A stretch of 64,000 nt of DNA from positions 10,574,386-10,638,385 of the forward strand of contig NC_087063.1 in NCBI RefSeq assembly GCF_963678635.1. The letters run 5' to 3'. The DNA is from Symsagittifera roscoffensis. Its lineage: Eukaryota > Xenacoelomorpha > Acoela > Convolutidae. Shown piece after piece: positions 28,503-38,470 of this stretch (its first letter is position 1; each line of letters begins with the position of its first letter). The translations under genes and the position numbers were made by a program. The notes under the pieces are model-generated. The model ran no database searches, was not told where the DNA came from, and worked only from the letters and a program-made list of their open reading frames with translations.

Positions 28503-28871
28503 TTTGTTACTTTAGGCTAAGTTAACAAATTTGTTTTGGGGGTATTCGTGGTCTGAGTTGGGGAAATATTGTTGATCTTTGGTTTATTAGATAAGGGAGG
28601 GTTATGATATTTTGGTGATATTTATTTTAGTTGTCAAATTGGAATGGTTTGCTTACTTTTGACCTGGAGGTTGTGAAGTTATAGTTATAGATATGCCTGG
28701 AGTTTAATATCTTTCGTCTAATTGGTTTGTGTTAGAGTTATAGAAGGTGACGGATTGAATGAATCCTATTGGTTAATTTTGAACTAGAATCGCTGCGTGT
28801 TTGTCAGCATGTTATTTTGAAAAATGAAAGTTCAAAATATTTCAGAGGTGCAAAAATTATTAAATCTAAAT
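28503..28871. other. Spacer between integrase and accessory cluster
   Basis: About 370 bp, AT-rich, with two copies of TTTAGGCTAA (one at its left edge). No supported frame. A sensible place for a splice acceptor for a subgenomic accessory/env mRNA, but none is clearly preferred by sequence. Confidence 0.35.
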
Positions 28872-30395
28872 TTAAAGCTGTTTTTGAAATTCGACTTTCT
28901 TTAAGATTTTTGATTGTGGAATGAATGTTTTATAGTTTTTACGTGGTTGATTTCTAAGTCGTGATGACTCTCTATGTTCTGATTTGTCGATTTGTTCTTG
29001 AGGTATTATTTTTTCTATCATTTTTCTATTTTTTCTTTCTTTTTGTGGTGTATTTTGATCTAGCTTTTTTGTATTGTTTTTTGTTGTAGTTGATTTTTTA
29101 TTTTGGTTTTCGAGGTGAATGTCATGTTGTTCCTTTGTTTTATTTTCCGTATGTGGATAATTTTGAATAACTTTTAAACGTGTGAAAGAATATAATTGAG
29201 TTAGTTCGCGTAGTGCGTACTCTTTTGGGTAATAAGGCAATAGATTGTTTCTGTGTTGAACAATTTCTTTTTGGTCTGAATCGGTGATTTTATATGTTAC
29301 GTCAGTGGGTTTGGCAATTATTTGGTATGGTCCTTTACGAAGGGGTTGTAGTTTTTTAGAGATTCCTTTTTGAGTGTTAAAATTGGGTATTAAAACAAAT
29401 GTTCCAATTTTTAAATCGGAGGCTGGTGTAAAGCGTGAATTTATTTGTTCATTAATGTATTGTCTTTGTAACAACTTTTTTGTTACTTTTTGGTAAATTT
29501 CATTGTGTTTTTTATCTCTATTTAAAATCCGTTCGGTGTGTGTACCGGAGGCTAATTTAAGAACTTGTGGGTGATGAAAATGATCTTCATCGTGTGTATG
29601 TAAAGGTAAGTTGTAACAAATTGATTCTTTATTCGGTTGACAATAACTTTGTGCATTTTTATGAGAGTTTGCTGTAAACATAATCGGTTTGCGTGGCTTT
29701 TGATTAAAAACCATTTCATATGGTGACATTCCTAGAGTTGTCGTGATTTGTGAATTGTATGCTAAGGGAAATAGTTGTACATCTGCTGACCATTCGGTAT
29801 ATCTTGTGTCATTTCCATTGATGATACATCTAAGATATTCTTGTAGTGAACGGTTCATACCTTCGACTAAGCCGTTTGTCCAAGGTGCATGAGATGTACG
29901 TGGTTTGTGTTTGATGTTATATAAATGACATAGTGTGATAATTTCATTATTTATGAATTCTGTACCGTTATCTGTAACTAGAATTTCTGGTAGTCCGAAT
30001 TTGGCTATCCAGTGTTCATATAGTGTTGTGTAAGCATAATAAGCGTTACAATGTGGTACTGGGTTAAATGCTACATAATGTGTAAACGCGTCAACAATTA
30101 CCATAATGTAGGAGTTTCCTTCGGATGAGGGTGAAATTGGTCCTTTTGTATCAAATGAAATACGGTGGTTAAAGTACAAACTTTGTCCTTTAAAATCTTG
30201 TTTTTGTGCTATTTGTTTTTGATTTGGATAAGGTTTATTTAGCTGACATACTATACAACCATTGCATAGTACTTTTATCCATATTGGTGCATTTGGAAAA
30301 TAAAAGTTTTGTATGAAATTTGAATATGTTTTCTCTGATCCAGAGTGTCCTTTAATGTTTTGTGTATGCGAAATATTAAAAGCTATAAGAATCAT
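28872..30395 (-). CDS. Integrase of the giant element
   Basis: 507 residues from the first methionine. The zinc-binding finger has H10, H17, C47 and C50. The catalytic triad is D82 (SFDTKG), D142 (VTDNGTEF) and E178 (NGLVEGM), with D142-E178 giving the D,D35E spacing. A GPY/F-type module (PLRKGPYQII) lies near residue 345, then a Lys/Glu/Asn-rich tail of about 100 residues. The true N-terminus is upstream: the same frame is open through 30396-30491, interrupted by one TGA (30492-30494), and extends to about 30740, where it meets the RT-RNase H frame at an A8 run. Catalytic residues are intact. Confidence 0.85.
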   Translation of the reverse strand: MILIAFNISHTQNIKGHSGSEKTYSNFIQNFYFPNAPIWIKVLCNGCIVCQLNKPYPNQKQIAQKQDFKGQSLYFNHRISFDTKGPISPSSEGNSYIMVIVDAFTHYVAFNPVPHCNAYYAYTTLYEHWIAKFGLPEILVTDNGTEFINNEIITLCHLYNIKHKPRTSHAPWTNGLVEGMNRSLQEYLRCIINGNDTRYTEWSADVQLFPLAYNSQITTTLGMSPYEMVFNQKPRKPIMFTANSHKNAQSYCQPNKESICYNLPLHTHDEDHFHHPQVLKLASGTHTERILNRDKKHNEIYQKVTKKLLQRQYINEQINSRFTPASDLKIGTFVLIPNFNTQKGISKKLQPLRKGPYQIIAKPTDVTYKITDSDQKEIVQHRNNLLPYYPKEYALRELTQLYSFTRLKVIQNYPHTENKTKEQHDIHLENQNKKSTTTKNNTKKLDQNTPQKERKNRKMIEKIIPQEQIDKSEHRESSRLRNQPRKNYKTFIPQSKILKKVEFQKQL

Positions 30396-30740
30396 ACTTA
30401 GAGGGAGACAGGGAACTGTTGATTCATTTAATTTGTATTCTAGAAGGTCTGTGTTTTCGTTAATTGTTGTATTATTGAATTTTCGAAAATATCAGAGGAG
30501 TGTTTTATTACCTAAAATAGTTGTATCTGCCTTGACGGGTTTAGTTTTATATTTGTGCCATGATTTTAGTTGTCTAATTACTGGGTCAAGATTTTGATAT
30601 TGTTTCAAAGTATTAATTGTAATTTTATCTGTTGGCGGGAGAAAAATGTTTTCTATTTCCAATTTAGATACAGGAATTGTATCAAGTGGGTCATGGAGGT
30701 CAAATACTTGATTTATTGTGTATTTTAAATCGTTTTTTTT
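30396..30740 (-). pseudogene. RT-RNase H to integrase junction with frame break and TGA
   Basis: The RT-RNase H frame ends at 30700, but integrase-linked coding text continues in the +1 frame from about 30740. The switch coincides with an A8 run on the minus strand (30733-30740); one A too many would explain it. In the continuing frame a TGA stands at 30492-30494, 33 codons upstream of the integrase methionine. Either the element carries two disabling changes, or pol is expressed by recoding, or the assembly is wrong here. Confidence 0.6.
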
Positions 30741-32517
30741 GTGTTCCTGATAAATTTATTTTATCAGTTAGGTTTTCTTTTTCAATTAATGGAAAAAGGA
30801 CTTTTTTATGCGAGTGTTGTTTTACTCTTTTTTGTTGGGTGTTATTTTTTATCCACTGTGAGTATGGAATTGGTTTGAAAGTTGATGTTCCAAGTAGATC
30901 AACTTCGTAGTGATTATTTTGGCAATCTAAATAGAGTGGGAAGTGTTGTAGATTGTTTATCTGTGATTGTTCAACGTCAGTTTTTACTGCATATTTGCAT
31001 TCTAGTCGGGGTGATGTTTCGTTTTCTGCAAGGTAGAATTTTATATTTTTAGGTATTTCAACTGTAGTTTTACGTGTAAGTAATTCAGGTGGTGTATTTC
31101 GACTTAATGTGTCTGGTAATGCAAGATTTTTTCCTGCTGTCCAAACTATATGTAAGTTTGGGAATTTCATTAGAATTAGTTGAAATCTATAAACTCGGTG
31201 ATTTGGAATAAATTTTTGTGTAAAGAGAAAAATGATTGGTTTGTGATCTGTGAAAAGAACTGTTGGATGTTTTGATCCAAGTATCAGAAATTCATATTCT
31301 GTTAGTGTATATATTATAGCTGTACACTCTCTCATTAGAGTTGAGAGTCGTAGCTCTGCTTGAGTGAATAATCGAGAATTTGCTGATATAAGATTCATTT
31401 TGTTTGTGCCATTGTGTGATTGTAATAATGCTGCGCCGACGCCAAAATTTGAAGCATCGCATATTGCATAGAATGGTTGATTTGGATCTGGAATTGTATT
31501 CAAAATTTGTTCAGTTAGGAGTTTTTTAATTTCTTCAAATCGTGCTTGATGTTCTGTGTTCCATTCAAAATTATTTTGTTGTCTAAGTATATTATAAAAT
31601 GGTCTTAGGTATTTACTTAAAAAATTTAACATTCCAAGGAATTCTTGGATTTTCTTTTTGTTTGTTGGTGGTTGGAGTTTTTGAATAGCATCAATGCGTA
31701 ATTTTAATGGGGTGATTGTTTTTCTTTCTATATTATGTCCTAAGAATTTTACTCGTGTTAAAAAGAAGTGTGATTTATCGGGGGCGGCCTTCAGATTTTC
31801 GTTCTGAAGTATTTTGTGATAATGTTCTAAAACTTTAAACATTTCGTCTTTTGTCTGTGATTGCAAAAAAACATCGTCTAGATAAGTGATTGCGTTTTTC
31901 TTTAGTATTAGTGGTCTAAAAAGTTTGCTCATAAAAGCTGAAAATGCTGCTGGTCCTATGGATAATCCATAGAATAGGCGGTTGAATTCATATTGCTGAT
32001 TTCCAATAACAAATTGTGTTAAGCGTCGCGATTGTTCATCTAGTGGCATTTGATTATATGCACTATTCATATCTGCGGTTGTAAAGTATTTTCCGTTTAT
32101 TTTTGTTAAAATAACTTGTATTGGTTCAATAGGCCAATTGCATTTTGATTCGTCTATTAGTGAATTAAGATATCTAGCGTTTAGAACTATTTTTAATGAT
32201 TCTCCTTTTGCTAGGATGATAACAGGGTTGATAAATGTGTTACCTTTTGGTTGTTCTTCTTTGTTTACCGGTGAGATTATATTGTATTGTTCTAAAATAT
32301 CGAGTAATCTGTTCACTTTATCGTGTAAATGAATTGGTACTTTACTTGCTCTTTGTTTTTTGAAAACTGCGTCAGGTTTTAATGGGAGATGTAGTGATGA
32401 ACTGATTTTGCCAACATCAAATTTAGATGTTGCATAGACTGATGAATATTTTATTAGCTGTTTGGCTAATTTATCAAATTCGTCTTGTGTTATTTGTGAA
32501 TGTTGAAAGTTAAACAT
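30700..32517 (-). CDS. Reverse transcriptase-RNase H of the giant element
   Basis: 605 residues from the first methionine. RT fingers/palm: first catalytic Asp D149 (TADMNSAY) and YLDD at 212-215. Connection text follows (LQPPTNKKKIQEFLGMLNFL), typical of Gypsy elements. RNase H has D354 (AICDASN), a downstream acidic residue in the helix, and TDHKPIIF near 431. DTLSRN closes the domain. The frame is in register with the Gag-protease frame upstream, separated only by a UAG at 32530-32532 and four sense codons before this methionine. It is therefore likely made as a readthrough fusion rather than from its own start. The ORF ends prematurely relative to integrase (see junction entry). Confidence 0.88.
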   Translation of the reverse strand: MFNFQHSQITQDEFDKLAKQLIKYSSVYATSKFDVGKISSSLHLPLKPDAVFKKQRASKVPIHLHDKVNRLLDILEQYNIISPVNKEEQPKGNTFINPVIILAKGESLKIVLNARYLNSLIDESKCNWPIEPIQVILTKINGKYFTTADMNSAYNQMPLDEQSRRLTQFVIGNQQYEFNRLFYGLSIGPAAFSAFMSKLFRPLILKKNAITYLDDVFLQSQTKDEMFKVLEHYHKILQNENLKAAPDKSHFFLTRVKFLGHNIERKTITPLKLRIDAIQKLQPPTNKKKIQEFLGMLNFLSKYLRPFYNILRQQNNFEWNTEHQARFEEIKKLLTEQILNTIPDPNQPFYAICDASNFGVGAALLQSHNGTNKMNLISANSRLFTQAELRLSTLMRECTAIIYTLTEYEFLILGSKHPTVLFTDHKPIIFLFTQKFIPNHRVYRFQLILMKFPNLHIVWTAGKNLALPDTLSRNTPPELLTRKTTVEIPKNIKFYLAENETSPRLECKYAVKTDVEQSQINNLQHFPLYLDCQNNHYEVDLLGTSTFKPIPYSQWIKNNTQQKRVKQHSHKKVLFPLIEKENLTDKINLSGTQKKRFKIHNKSSI

Positions 32518-32529
32518 TGTTAAAAACTT

Positions 32530-35500
32530 CTATTGAGTCTCTGTGTAGTTACTTATGTTGAATGTAGGTTTGAAATATGGAGTTTTTGTGAAATAATCTG
32601 TATTTCTTTTTTCATTACTTATTTTATTATTTATAGATAATTCTTCATTAAGAATTGTAGATTGACAAATATCTAATAATTGGAGTATATTATTTACGCG
32701 GTATGCTTTTTCATGTATTGGTGATATCGTAGCGTTGGTTTCGCAATAGCCTAAAAGTCCTAAAGGTAACGTTACTTGATAGGGTGTATTGTTGTATACA
32801 TGTAGAGAAATAATATCTGAATTCGAGTTTTTCAAATATTTTATGGATGAAATTGTGATTTTGAAAAACTTATGGATAGGTTTGAATTCAAAATCTGACA
32901 TATAGAGTTGTTGTTTGTTTTGTTTCTTATCATATTGGTGAACTTGTTTTATTGAAAAATTATATATGTTTCCTGATAGTGGTTTCAGGCGTTTTCTTTG
33001 TTGATTATATATCGGATAAAATTTTGAAAAGATTGGTGGTTGTTTATTTAATCTTTGAAAAAATGTTAGGGATGTGTCTTTTGTTTTTGTGTATTTATCT
33101 TTGATTAGTATTTTACTATTCAAAATGTTGATTGTTGGTATATATTTAGAGATAAATGGTATTCCAATGATATTGTGTTTAATATCAGTGATATGGAATG
33201 TTTGTTTAAATGGTTTATTTAAAATTTTATTTTGTTCTATTGTTCTTGTGGGGAGAAGAAATAATTGAATTTTTCCATAGTTTACTAATGTTGATCCTTG
33301 TGCTGTTGCTAGTTTACTGGATGTTTCAAGGGGCGTAAGCTTTGGGTGTAGTGATTTTATCTCATTCCATGTGGGAATGTTTATTATGTTTGATTCTGCT
33401 CCTGAATCAATTAAAAAATCAATTTCAAGATCTGGTGGTTGAAATTCTTTGCTTCTTGCACTTTCTAAAAGAAATGGTATTGTCCAAATTTTTTCTTTGG
33501 GTTGTTTTTTTTGTATATTTTGATAGATGTGATTTGTATTCAAGCATTTTGTTTTATTATTTTCATTGGATTGATTTGTAGTGTTGATTTCGTTAGTTTC
33601 TTGTGTTGTTTGTGTGGAATGGATGGGTTCAATATAATAATTGTGAAGGAGTTCTAATTGATTTTCGTATATATGTGATGAAAAAGGTTGTTCATATATA
33701 ATAGGTTCGTAGTCATTCTCGATTGCTATCATATTTATGGAGGTAGTGTTTTCTGTATCACTTTCTGAATCTGATGAATCACAGTTTATTTGATTTAGTT
33801 GTAGTTCGTTATTTTCTGTGTCATCAATACCTGGGGGGTCTGATGTCGTTTGTGGGTTTGATTGTACTTGATTAATATTTCTTTGATGTTTAGGTGTACT
33901 ACTTCTGTGGCGATTGTTAGAATTATTATAATGGTTATTATTCCTGTGTGGTGATTGGGAATAATTTCTATAACGATTATTATAACTTGAATGTCGATTT
34001 TGTGAATTATTTCGTGATCTGTTTTGATAATTATTGTTTGGTCTGTTATAGTTTGATCTATTATATGAGTTATTCCTTGATCGATTGTTCGGGTAATTCT
34101 GGTTTCGGTTGTTTGAATAATTTCCGTTCCGATTATTGGAGTAGTTTCTATTTCTATTGTATGATGAGTTTCGTGATTGATTGTTTGGATAGTAATTATT
34201 TCTTGATTGGGAATTAGATCTAGAAACAAATTGTGTTGTATTTGAATTTGATGTGGAGTAGTTATTTCGACTATTTGGTCTATTGTAATGATTTTGTGAT
34301 GAATTTTGTGTATTTCTTCGTTCTGGTGATCTTCCTCTATAACTTGAGTTATATGGTGATTGATTTCTCGTGTATTTGGTATTGCTCGGTAGTGGTTTTC
34401 CTGAACTGTTGTTGCTATATACATTTTTGTTCGGTAGATTTTGATCTTTTTTCATGTACTGATAGAATGATTTATTTGGTTCCTTATATTTTTGAGGTTT
34501 GTTTTGATTGTCCTGTTGTTTTTGTCTACATTCAGAAATACTATGTCCGTATCGTCGGCAATAATTACACCATTTTTTGAAAGATGGTTTGCCTTTAAAG
34601 TTTGGGTCTTTTTCATAAATATTGAGTATTTCAGTGATTTTTTCAACGAGGTCTGTGTCTGAATCCTGTATATTATTGATATTTGTGGTATTTGTTTCAA
34701 TTCGGTTAACATATTGTAATTTCAGATTTTCTGTTTCTTCAAGTTTCATTGTGATTTCTGCTTGCTCTAGTTTGTCTACTAGTTTTCGAAAATCTAAATC
34801 GGGCTCTCGAATTGAGGAGGGATGGGATGCTCTCTTTTTTATTGCTATTTTCCTTAATTGAGGTGTTAAGGTCATCATTAAGATTTCTGTCATTTTTGTG
34901 TTTTTGTAGTGGTGTGTATTTAGTGAGTATGCTTTTCGAACTAGTGTTTCAATACGTACTGCTAATTGTTTGATGGTTTCATTTGGTAATCTGCGAATTT
35001 CATTACATAAAACTCTTTGTTGTTGTTTGTTTCTTTCGGAGTCAAACATTTTTGAAAATTCTTGTGTAAATCTCTTCCAATTTGATTTTATTTCTATAGG
35101 CAATACTGAAAACCATTTTTGGGCTGCGCCGTCTAGGGTTGTCTGTATCAACGCTGTGCGTCGTTTTATCCAATTTTGATGTAGTGGCGTATTAATTGGT
35201 TCAGGTCCTATATTTAAAATTAAATTTGCTGTTACTGCATTTAAATATTCTTCTACAGAATATTCAGGGTCTGTTCCTGTGAATACCATTAATGGTTTGT
35301 TTGATGTTATTGATGATCCACCCATAAGGTATGGATTCATTGTCATTTGTAATGATTCTGCTGCATTTGGCATTTGTGAAAAATTAGAAAGTTGATTTTT
35401 TGTTATTTCGTGTTGTTGAAGATAATATGGAAGTGGTATTTCATTTTGCATTTGTGTTGGTTGATATGAGTGTGTAATCATTGGGTTTTGTGGCTGAATT

Positions 35501-37101
35501 GGTTGAAAAGATTGTGTATTAATTGGGTTTTGCATTTGTATTGGTTGTTGATTTTGTGTATCTATCTGGTGTGGAGAAAAATTTCTATGATGTGTATATG
35601 GTTTCTGCATTCCTTGTCCGTGATATTCTTGGGTATATGGTGCAAATATATCTGGTTGTAAATGATCATCATCAGAGGATAGGTAATCCGTTTGATGAGG
35701 TGTTTGTTTTTTATTTTTATTCTGTTGAAAGAATGGGTAATTTTCACTATAATCCTGTGGAGGATGTGGATTAGCCTGAAAATTTACTGAATTGGTTGTT
35801 GCCATTGGATTATTCCAATATCGAGATCTGATTTGGTTATTATTATTATTTCGTGGAGGATAGTTTGTTTTTGATGAATGTGTATAATTATAATTATGTT
35901 CCGCAAAATTGTTTCTTGTGAATGTTCTGCGTGTTTTCGACGGTATTGTCATGGGTCTATATGTTTGGTAACCCATTTGTGAATATTTTGGAGCAACCGA
36001 AGGTTTAACGGTTGACTGTAATGTTACCTGTGCTAGTGAAGTGTTTGTATTTCTTGGTGTTGTTAAATTTGGACGTAATGGTGAAATACTTTGTTGTGTA
36101 GTTGTTGTTGTTTGTACAATTTCTTCATTTATGAAGTGTGATGGTGTTTGAATATCTTGTTGAGTGAGGTTCCTAGTTCCATTAAGGTTTTCATTGTGTA
36201 TGACGGTCGAGTTTAAGCTGTTATTTCGCGTATCGGGTAAAAATGTATTGTAGTTTAATGGTGTTGCATCAATTGTTAATGGTACTACTCTTACATAATC
36301 TCTGGTATAAGATGTTGTACTTATTGCTTGACTTGCAATTGATTGTGGGATATTTATAAATGCATAATGAGACCATTCGGGGTCCCAAACGTAGTCTGAC
36401 TGTCCTGTGATGGCGGTATCATCGTTTGAATTTTGAGGTCTGAAATTTTTTCTTGCTTGTGAAATTAAATCTATATTATGTGTGAAATAATCTATTATAA
36501 ACCATGCCAAAATTTTTTGTAAGTCATGTTTTGTATGTTGTGAAACATCATCTTTAGTGAAATTTTCTTTAATTATAGGTAGAAAAGTTGAAAATAGTGT
36601 GATTTCATGTCGTACCTTTATATGTTTGGATGTCTCTGTCGGTGAGACATTTGGGATTGTAATTTCGTTCTCTAATATTGAGATATAACTATATATTATG
36701 GCAAAAACTTCATTAGTGAATATGGAGTTTGCTCTTTGTGAGTTATGATATTGTATGCTTTTTATAAATTCTGAGAATACTTTGGAAAATTCTAAATCAA
36801 GGTCGTCTGTTTGAATTACATATTTGCGGTGATTCGGGTTTGGTGAGGTTAATTCTATGGTGTAGATTCCGTAGTGTTGTGTCAAATTACATATATCTTT
36901 CAGATAGTGATCAATAATTTGTCTTTTGATTTTTACATCGGGGAACTCTGCTGTACATGGGCTGATTCCGGGTTCAAATAAATTTAGTAGTAAATTCTTG
37001 CAAAGTATATGCTGTCCTCTATCAGTGGGTGCATCTACGAGGAAGGGGAAGATATCGTCATCATCTGGACTATCTTCACTTGGAGTGTGTGTTTGGCTCA
37101 T
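32530..37101 (-). CDS. Gag-protease polyprotein of the giant element
   Basis: 1523 residues. Residues 1-about 230 are a helical domain of unknown relationship. Residues 280-580 are Gln/Asn/Pro/Thr-rich. A retrotransposon Gag capsid-like domain spans about 605-790 (Trp-containing helices, NWIKRRTALIQ, GAAQKWF). A CCHC zinc knuckle is at C845-C848-H853-C858. An Asn/Arg/Ser-rich nucleic-acid-binding tract runs from about 905 to 1075, full of RNNS and NRN words. The aspartic protease DSGA is at 1232-1235, with a GIPF-containing second half. The C-terminal 150 residues are unassigned. The protein is about three times the usual Gag length. Its start overlaps the upstream 155-residue frame by 26 nt. 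The frame ends CAA TAG AAG, and RT follows in the same frame. Confidence 0.85.
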   Translation of the reverse strand: MSQTHTPSEDSPDDDDIFPFLVDAPTDRGQHILCKNLLLNLFEPGISPCTAEFPDVKIKRQIIDHYLKDICNLTQHYGIYTIELTSPNPNHRKYVIQTDDLDLEFSKVFSEFIKSIQYHNSQRANSIFTNEVFAIIYSYISILENEITIPNVSPTETSKHIKVRHEITLFSTFLPIIKENFTKDDVSQHTKHDLQKILAWFIIDYFTHNIDLISQARKNFRPQNSNDDTAITGQSDYVWDPEWSHYAFINIPQSIASQAISTTSYTRDYVRVVPLTIDATPLNYNTFLPDTRNNSLNSTVIHNENLNGTRNLTQQDIQTPSHFINEEIVQTTTTTQQSISPLRPNLTTPRNTNTSLAQVTLQSTVKPSVAPKYSQMGYQTYRPMTIPSKTRRTFTRNNFAEHNYNYTHSSKTNYPPRNNNNNQIRSRYWNNPMATTNSVNFQANPHPPQDYSENYPFFQQNKNKKQTPHQTDYLSSDDDHLQPDIFAPYTQEYHGQGMQKPYTHHRNFSPHQIDTQNQQPIQMQNPINTQSFQPIQPQNPMITHSYQPTQMQNEIPLPYYLQQHEITKNQLSNFSQMPNAAESLQMTMNPYLMGGSSITSNKPLMVFTGTDPEYSVEEYLNAVTANLILNIGPEPINTPLHQNWIKRRTALIQTTLDGAAQKWFSVLPIEIKSNWKRFTQEFSKMFDSERNKQQQRVLCNEIRRLPNETIKQLAVRIETLVRKAYSLNTHHYKNTKMTEILMMTLTPQLRKIAIKKRASHPSSIREPDLDFRKLVDKLEQAEITMKLEETENLKLQYVNRIETNTTNINNIQDSDTDLVEKITEILNIYEKDPNFKGKPSFKKWCNYCRRYGHSISECRQKQQDNQNKPQKYKEPNKSFYQYMKKDQNLPNKNVYSNNSSGKPLPSNTKYTRNQSPYNSSYRGRSPERRNTQNSSQNHYNRPNSRNNYSTSNSNTTQFVSRSNSQSRNNYYPNNQSRNSSYNRNRNYSNNRNGNYSNNRNQNYPNNRSRNNSYNRSNYNRPNNNYQNRSRNNSQNRHSSYNNRYRNYSQSPHRNNNHYNNSNNRHRSSTPKHQRNINQVQSNPQTTSDPPGIDDTENNELQLNQINCDSSDSESDTENTTSINMIAIENDYEPIIYEQPFSSHIYENQLELLHNYYIEPIHSTQTTQETNEINTTNQSNENNKTKCLNTNHIYQNIQKKQPKEKIWTIPFLLESARSKEFQPPDLEIDFLIDSGAESNIINIPTWNEIKSLHPKLTPLETSSKLATAQGSTLVNYGKIQLFLLPTRTIEQNKILNKPFKQTFHITDIKHNIIGIPFISKYIPTINILNSKILIKDKYTKTKDTSLTFFQRLNKQPPIFSKFYPIYNQQRKRLKPLSGNIYNFSIKQVHQYDKKQNKQQLYMSDFEFKPIHKFFKITISSIKYLKNSNSDIISLHVYNNTPYQVTLPLGLLGYCETNATISPIHEKAYRVNNILQLLDICQSTILNEELSINNKISNEKRNTDYFTKTPYFKPTFNISNYTETQ

Positions 37102-37543
37102 TTTTCGGTTTAATGACTGTTAATAGGTAATTATCGATGTGTCTAATTGGTTGATTCCAGTTGTATAAATGTACTGGTTTGTGTTTATATTGCTTTTTTA
37201 TTCGTCTTTTTCCTCTTTTTGATGAATTTGATGTTGTTTCTGAGTCAGAAAAATATAATTGATCGTGTATGGGGCAATTTTTATCTATAGATTCTTTTAA
37301 TTTATAGAGTTCGTCTAAATTGCTGACTTCTGATTCTGAGAATGCGTTTCTACTTTTGGAAAATCTTTTTCGTGTTATTTGTCTTTGTTTAGTTATTATT
37401 TTTCTTTTTAGTGTTTGTCGTTTTGTTCTAATATATCCAACTGTTTGTGTGTGAGGTGTGATTACAAGGTCGTATTTTTTGTTATCTATTTCACAGTTGT
37501 GCAGAACGATTGTTTGTTTGTTTCCTAGATTTTTAAATGACAT
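37076..37543 (-). CDS. Basic 155-residue protein preceding Gag
   Basis: Lysine/arginine-rich over residues about 38-65 and 108-120 (KRKIITKQRQITRKR), with an acidic stretch between. No recognised domain. It lies upstream of Gag, overlapping its ATG in another frame by 26 nt, an unusual place for a gene in a Ty3/Gypsy element. It could be a nucleic-acid-binding regulatory protein or a Gag-translation regulator; neither is shown. The frame is intact. Confidence 0.5.
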   Translation of the reverse strand: MSFKNLGNKQTIVLHNCEIDNKKYDLVITPHTQTVGYIRTKRQTLKRKIITKQRQITRKRFSKSRNAFSESEVSNLDELYKLKESIDKNCPIHDQLYFSDSETTSNSSKRGKRRIKKQYKHKPVHLYNWNQPIRHIDNYLLTVIKPKNEPNTHSK

Positions 37544-38470
37544 AAGGTTTAGGATGACGGATGCAAAAAGTTGTTAGATGAATTCTATTTTCTTAAATTG
37601 TTAGTCCTTACGATTTTTTGGTTAGCTTAACCTGGGTCTATTTGTTCAGGGTTGGAGAGAAAAGTAATTCGATTCCGCAGAATGATTTTTACTTTCTCCT
37701 GGCTAGTATAAGCTAAGGTGTTAACTTACTTAATCTTACTTAGGGGTAGTGATTGTGTTCAAGGGTTGGAGAATAGTAAATCGATCCACAAGGTTCAGGT
37801 ATAATTAGAACACGAGTAGTTCGTTAGATACTATTTTAAACTTACTAAGTCTATGATATATCCTGGGTCTTGATAAGAGGAGGGTTCAAGTGAAGGATGA
37901 ATAACCGAAGTTCTTCACTGTTTATCCTAATTTGAATGGTTAGTTTTGTTGAAAAATTTCTATTAGTCTTAGGTTTTGCGAAAGGGTTGGATAGTGAATC
38001 GACGTTTGAGGTCGTTAGACACTAACTAAGTGGGTGGGGGAGAACAATATTGTTCTTTTTGATCCAAGGAGAGGCCTTGATGATCAAGTTTTAAAATTTA
38101 ATTAAATAGAAAATGAATTAAGATCCAAGGATAAGCCTTGATGATCTGATTTTAAAATTAAGTGAATTTAAGTTTAAAATGGTTTAAATTTCTTTAAGAA
38201 AAGATTTAGTGTTTTAATGATATTAGTGAGCTTATGATTGCTGTTATGTTTTAGGTGATGAAGCTGAGACAACTGATGATTTTATGATTACTAACAGTTT
38301 ATTGTCATGCTACTAATTTTTATTTTGATTTTCAAAAAATATTTTCCAAACATGTTTTATATAATACTGCAGAATTTTAGGAAAACGATCTGAGATATTT
38401 TTATCAATCGTTATTGTATATTAATATTTTGTTTAGCGCCTGAAATGATCATGAAGATTGACTTCAAGAT
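37544..38470. other. Leader of the giant element with repeated motifs
   Basis: Non-coding leader between the first short frame and the 155-residue gene. The word AGGGTTGGA with a nearby AATCGA recurs at about 37649, 37762 and 37983. A near-palindromic module GATCCAAGGA..GCCTTGATGATC occurs twice, at 38061-38085 and 38122-38146. Repeated structured motifs in a retroelement leader are consistent with packaging or translation control; not demonstrated. Confidence 0.5.

Noticed and set aside
33342-34861. Several plus-strand and alternative minus-strand frames within the Gag region, including a 209-residue Ile/Thr/His-rich one (33795-34424)
   Set aside because: Frame-shifted readings of the Asn/Arg/Ser-rich repeat tract of Gag.
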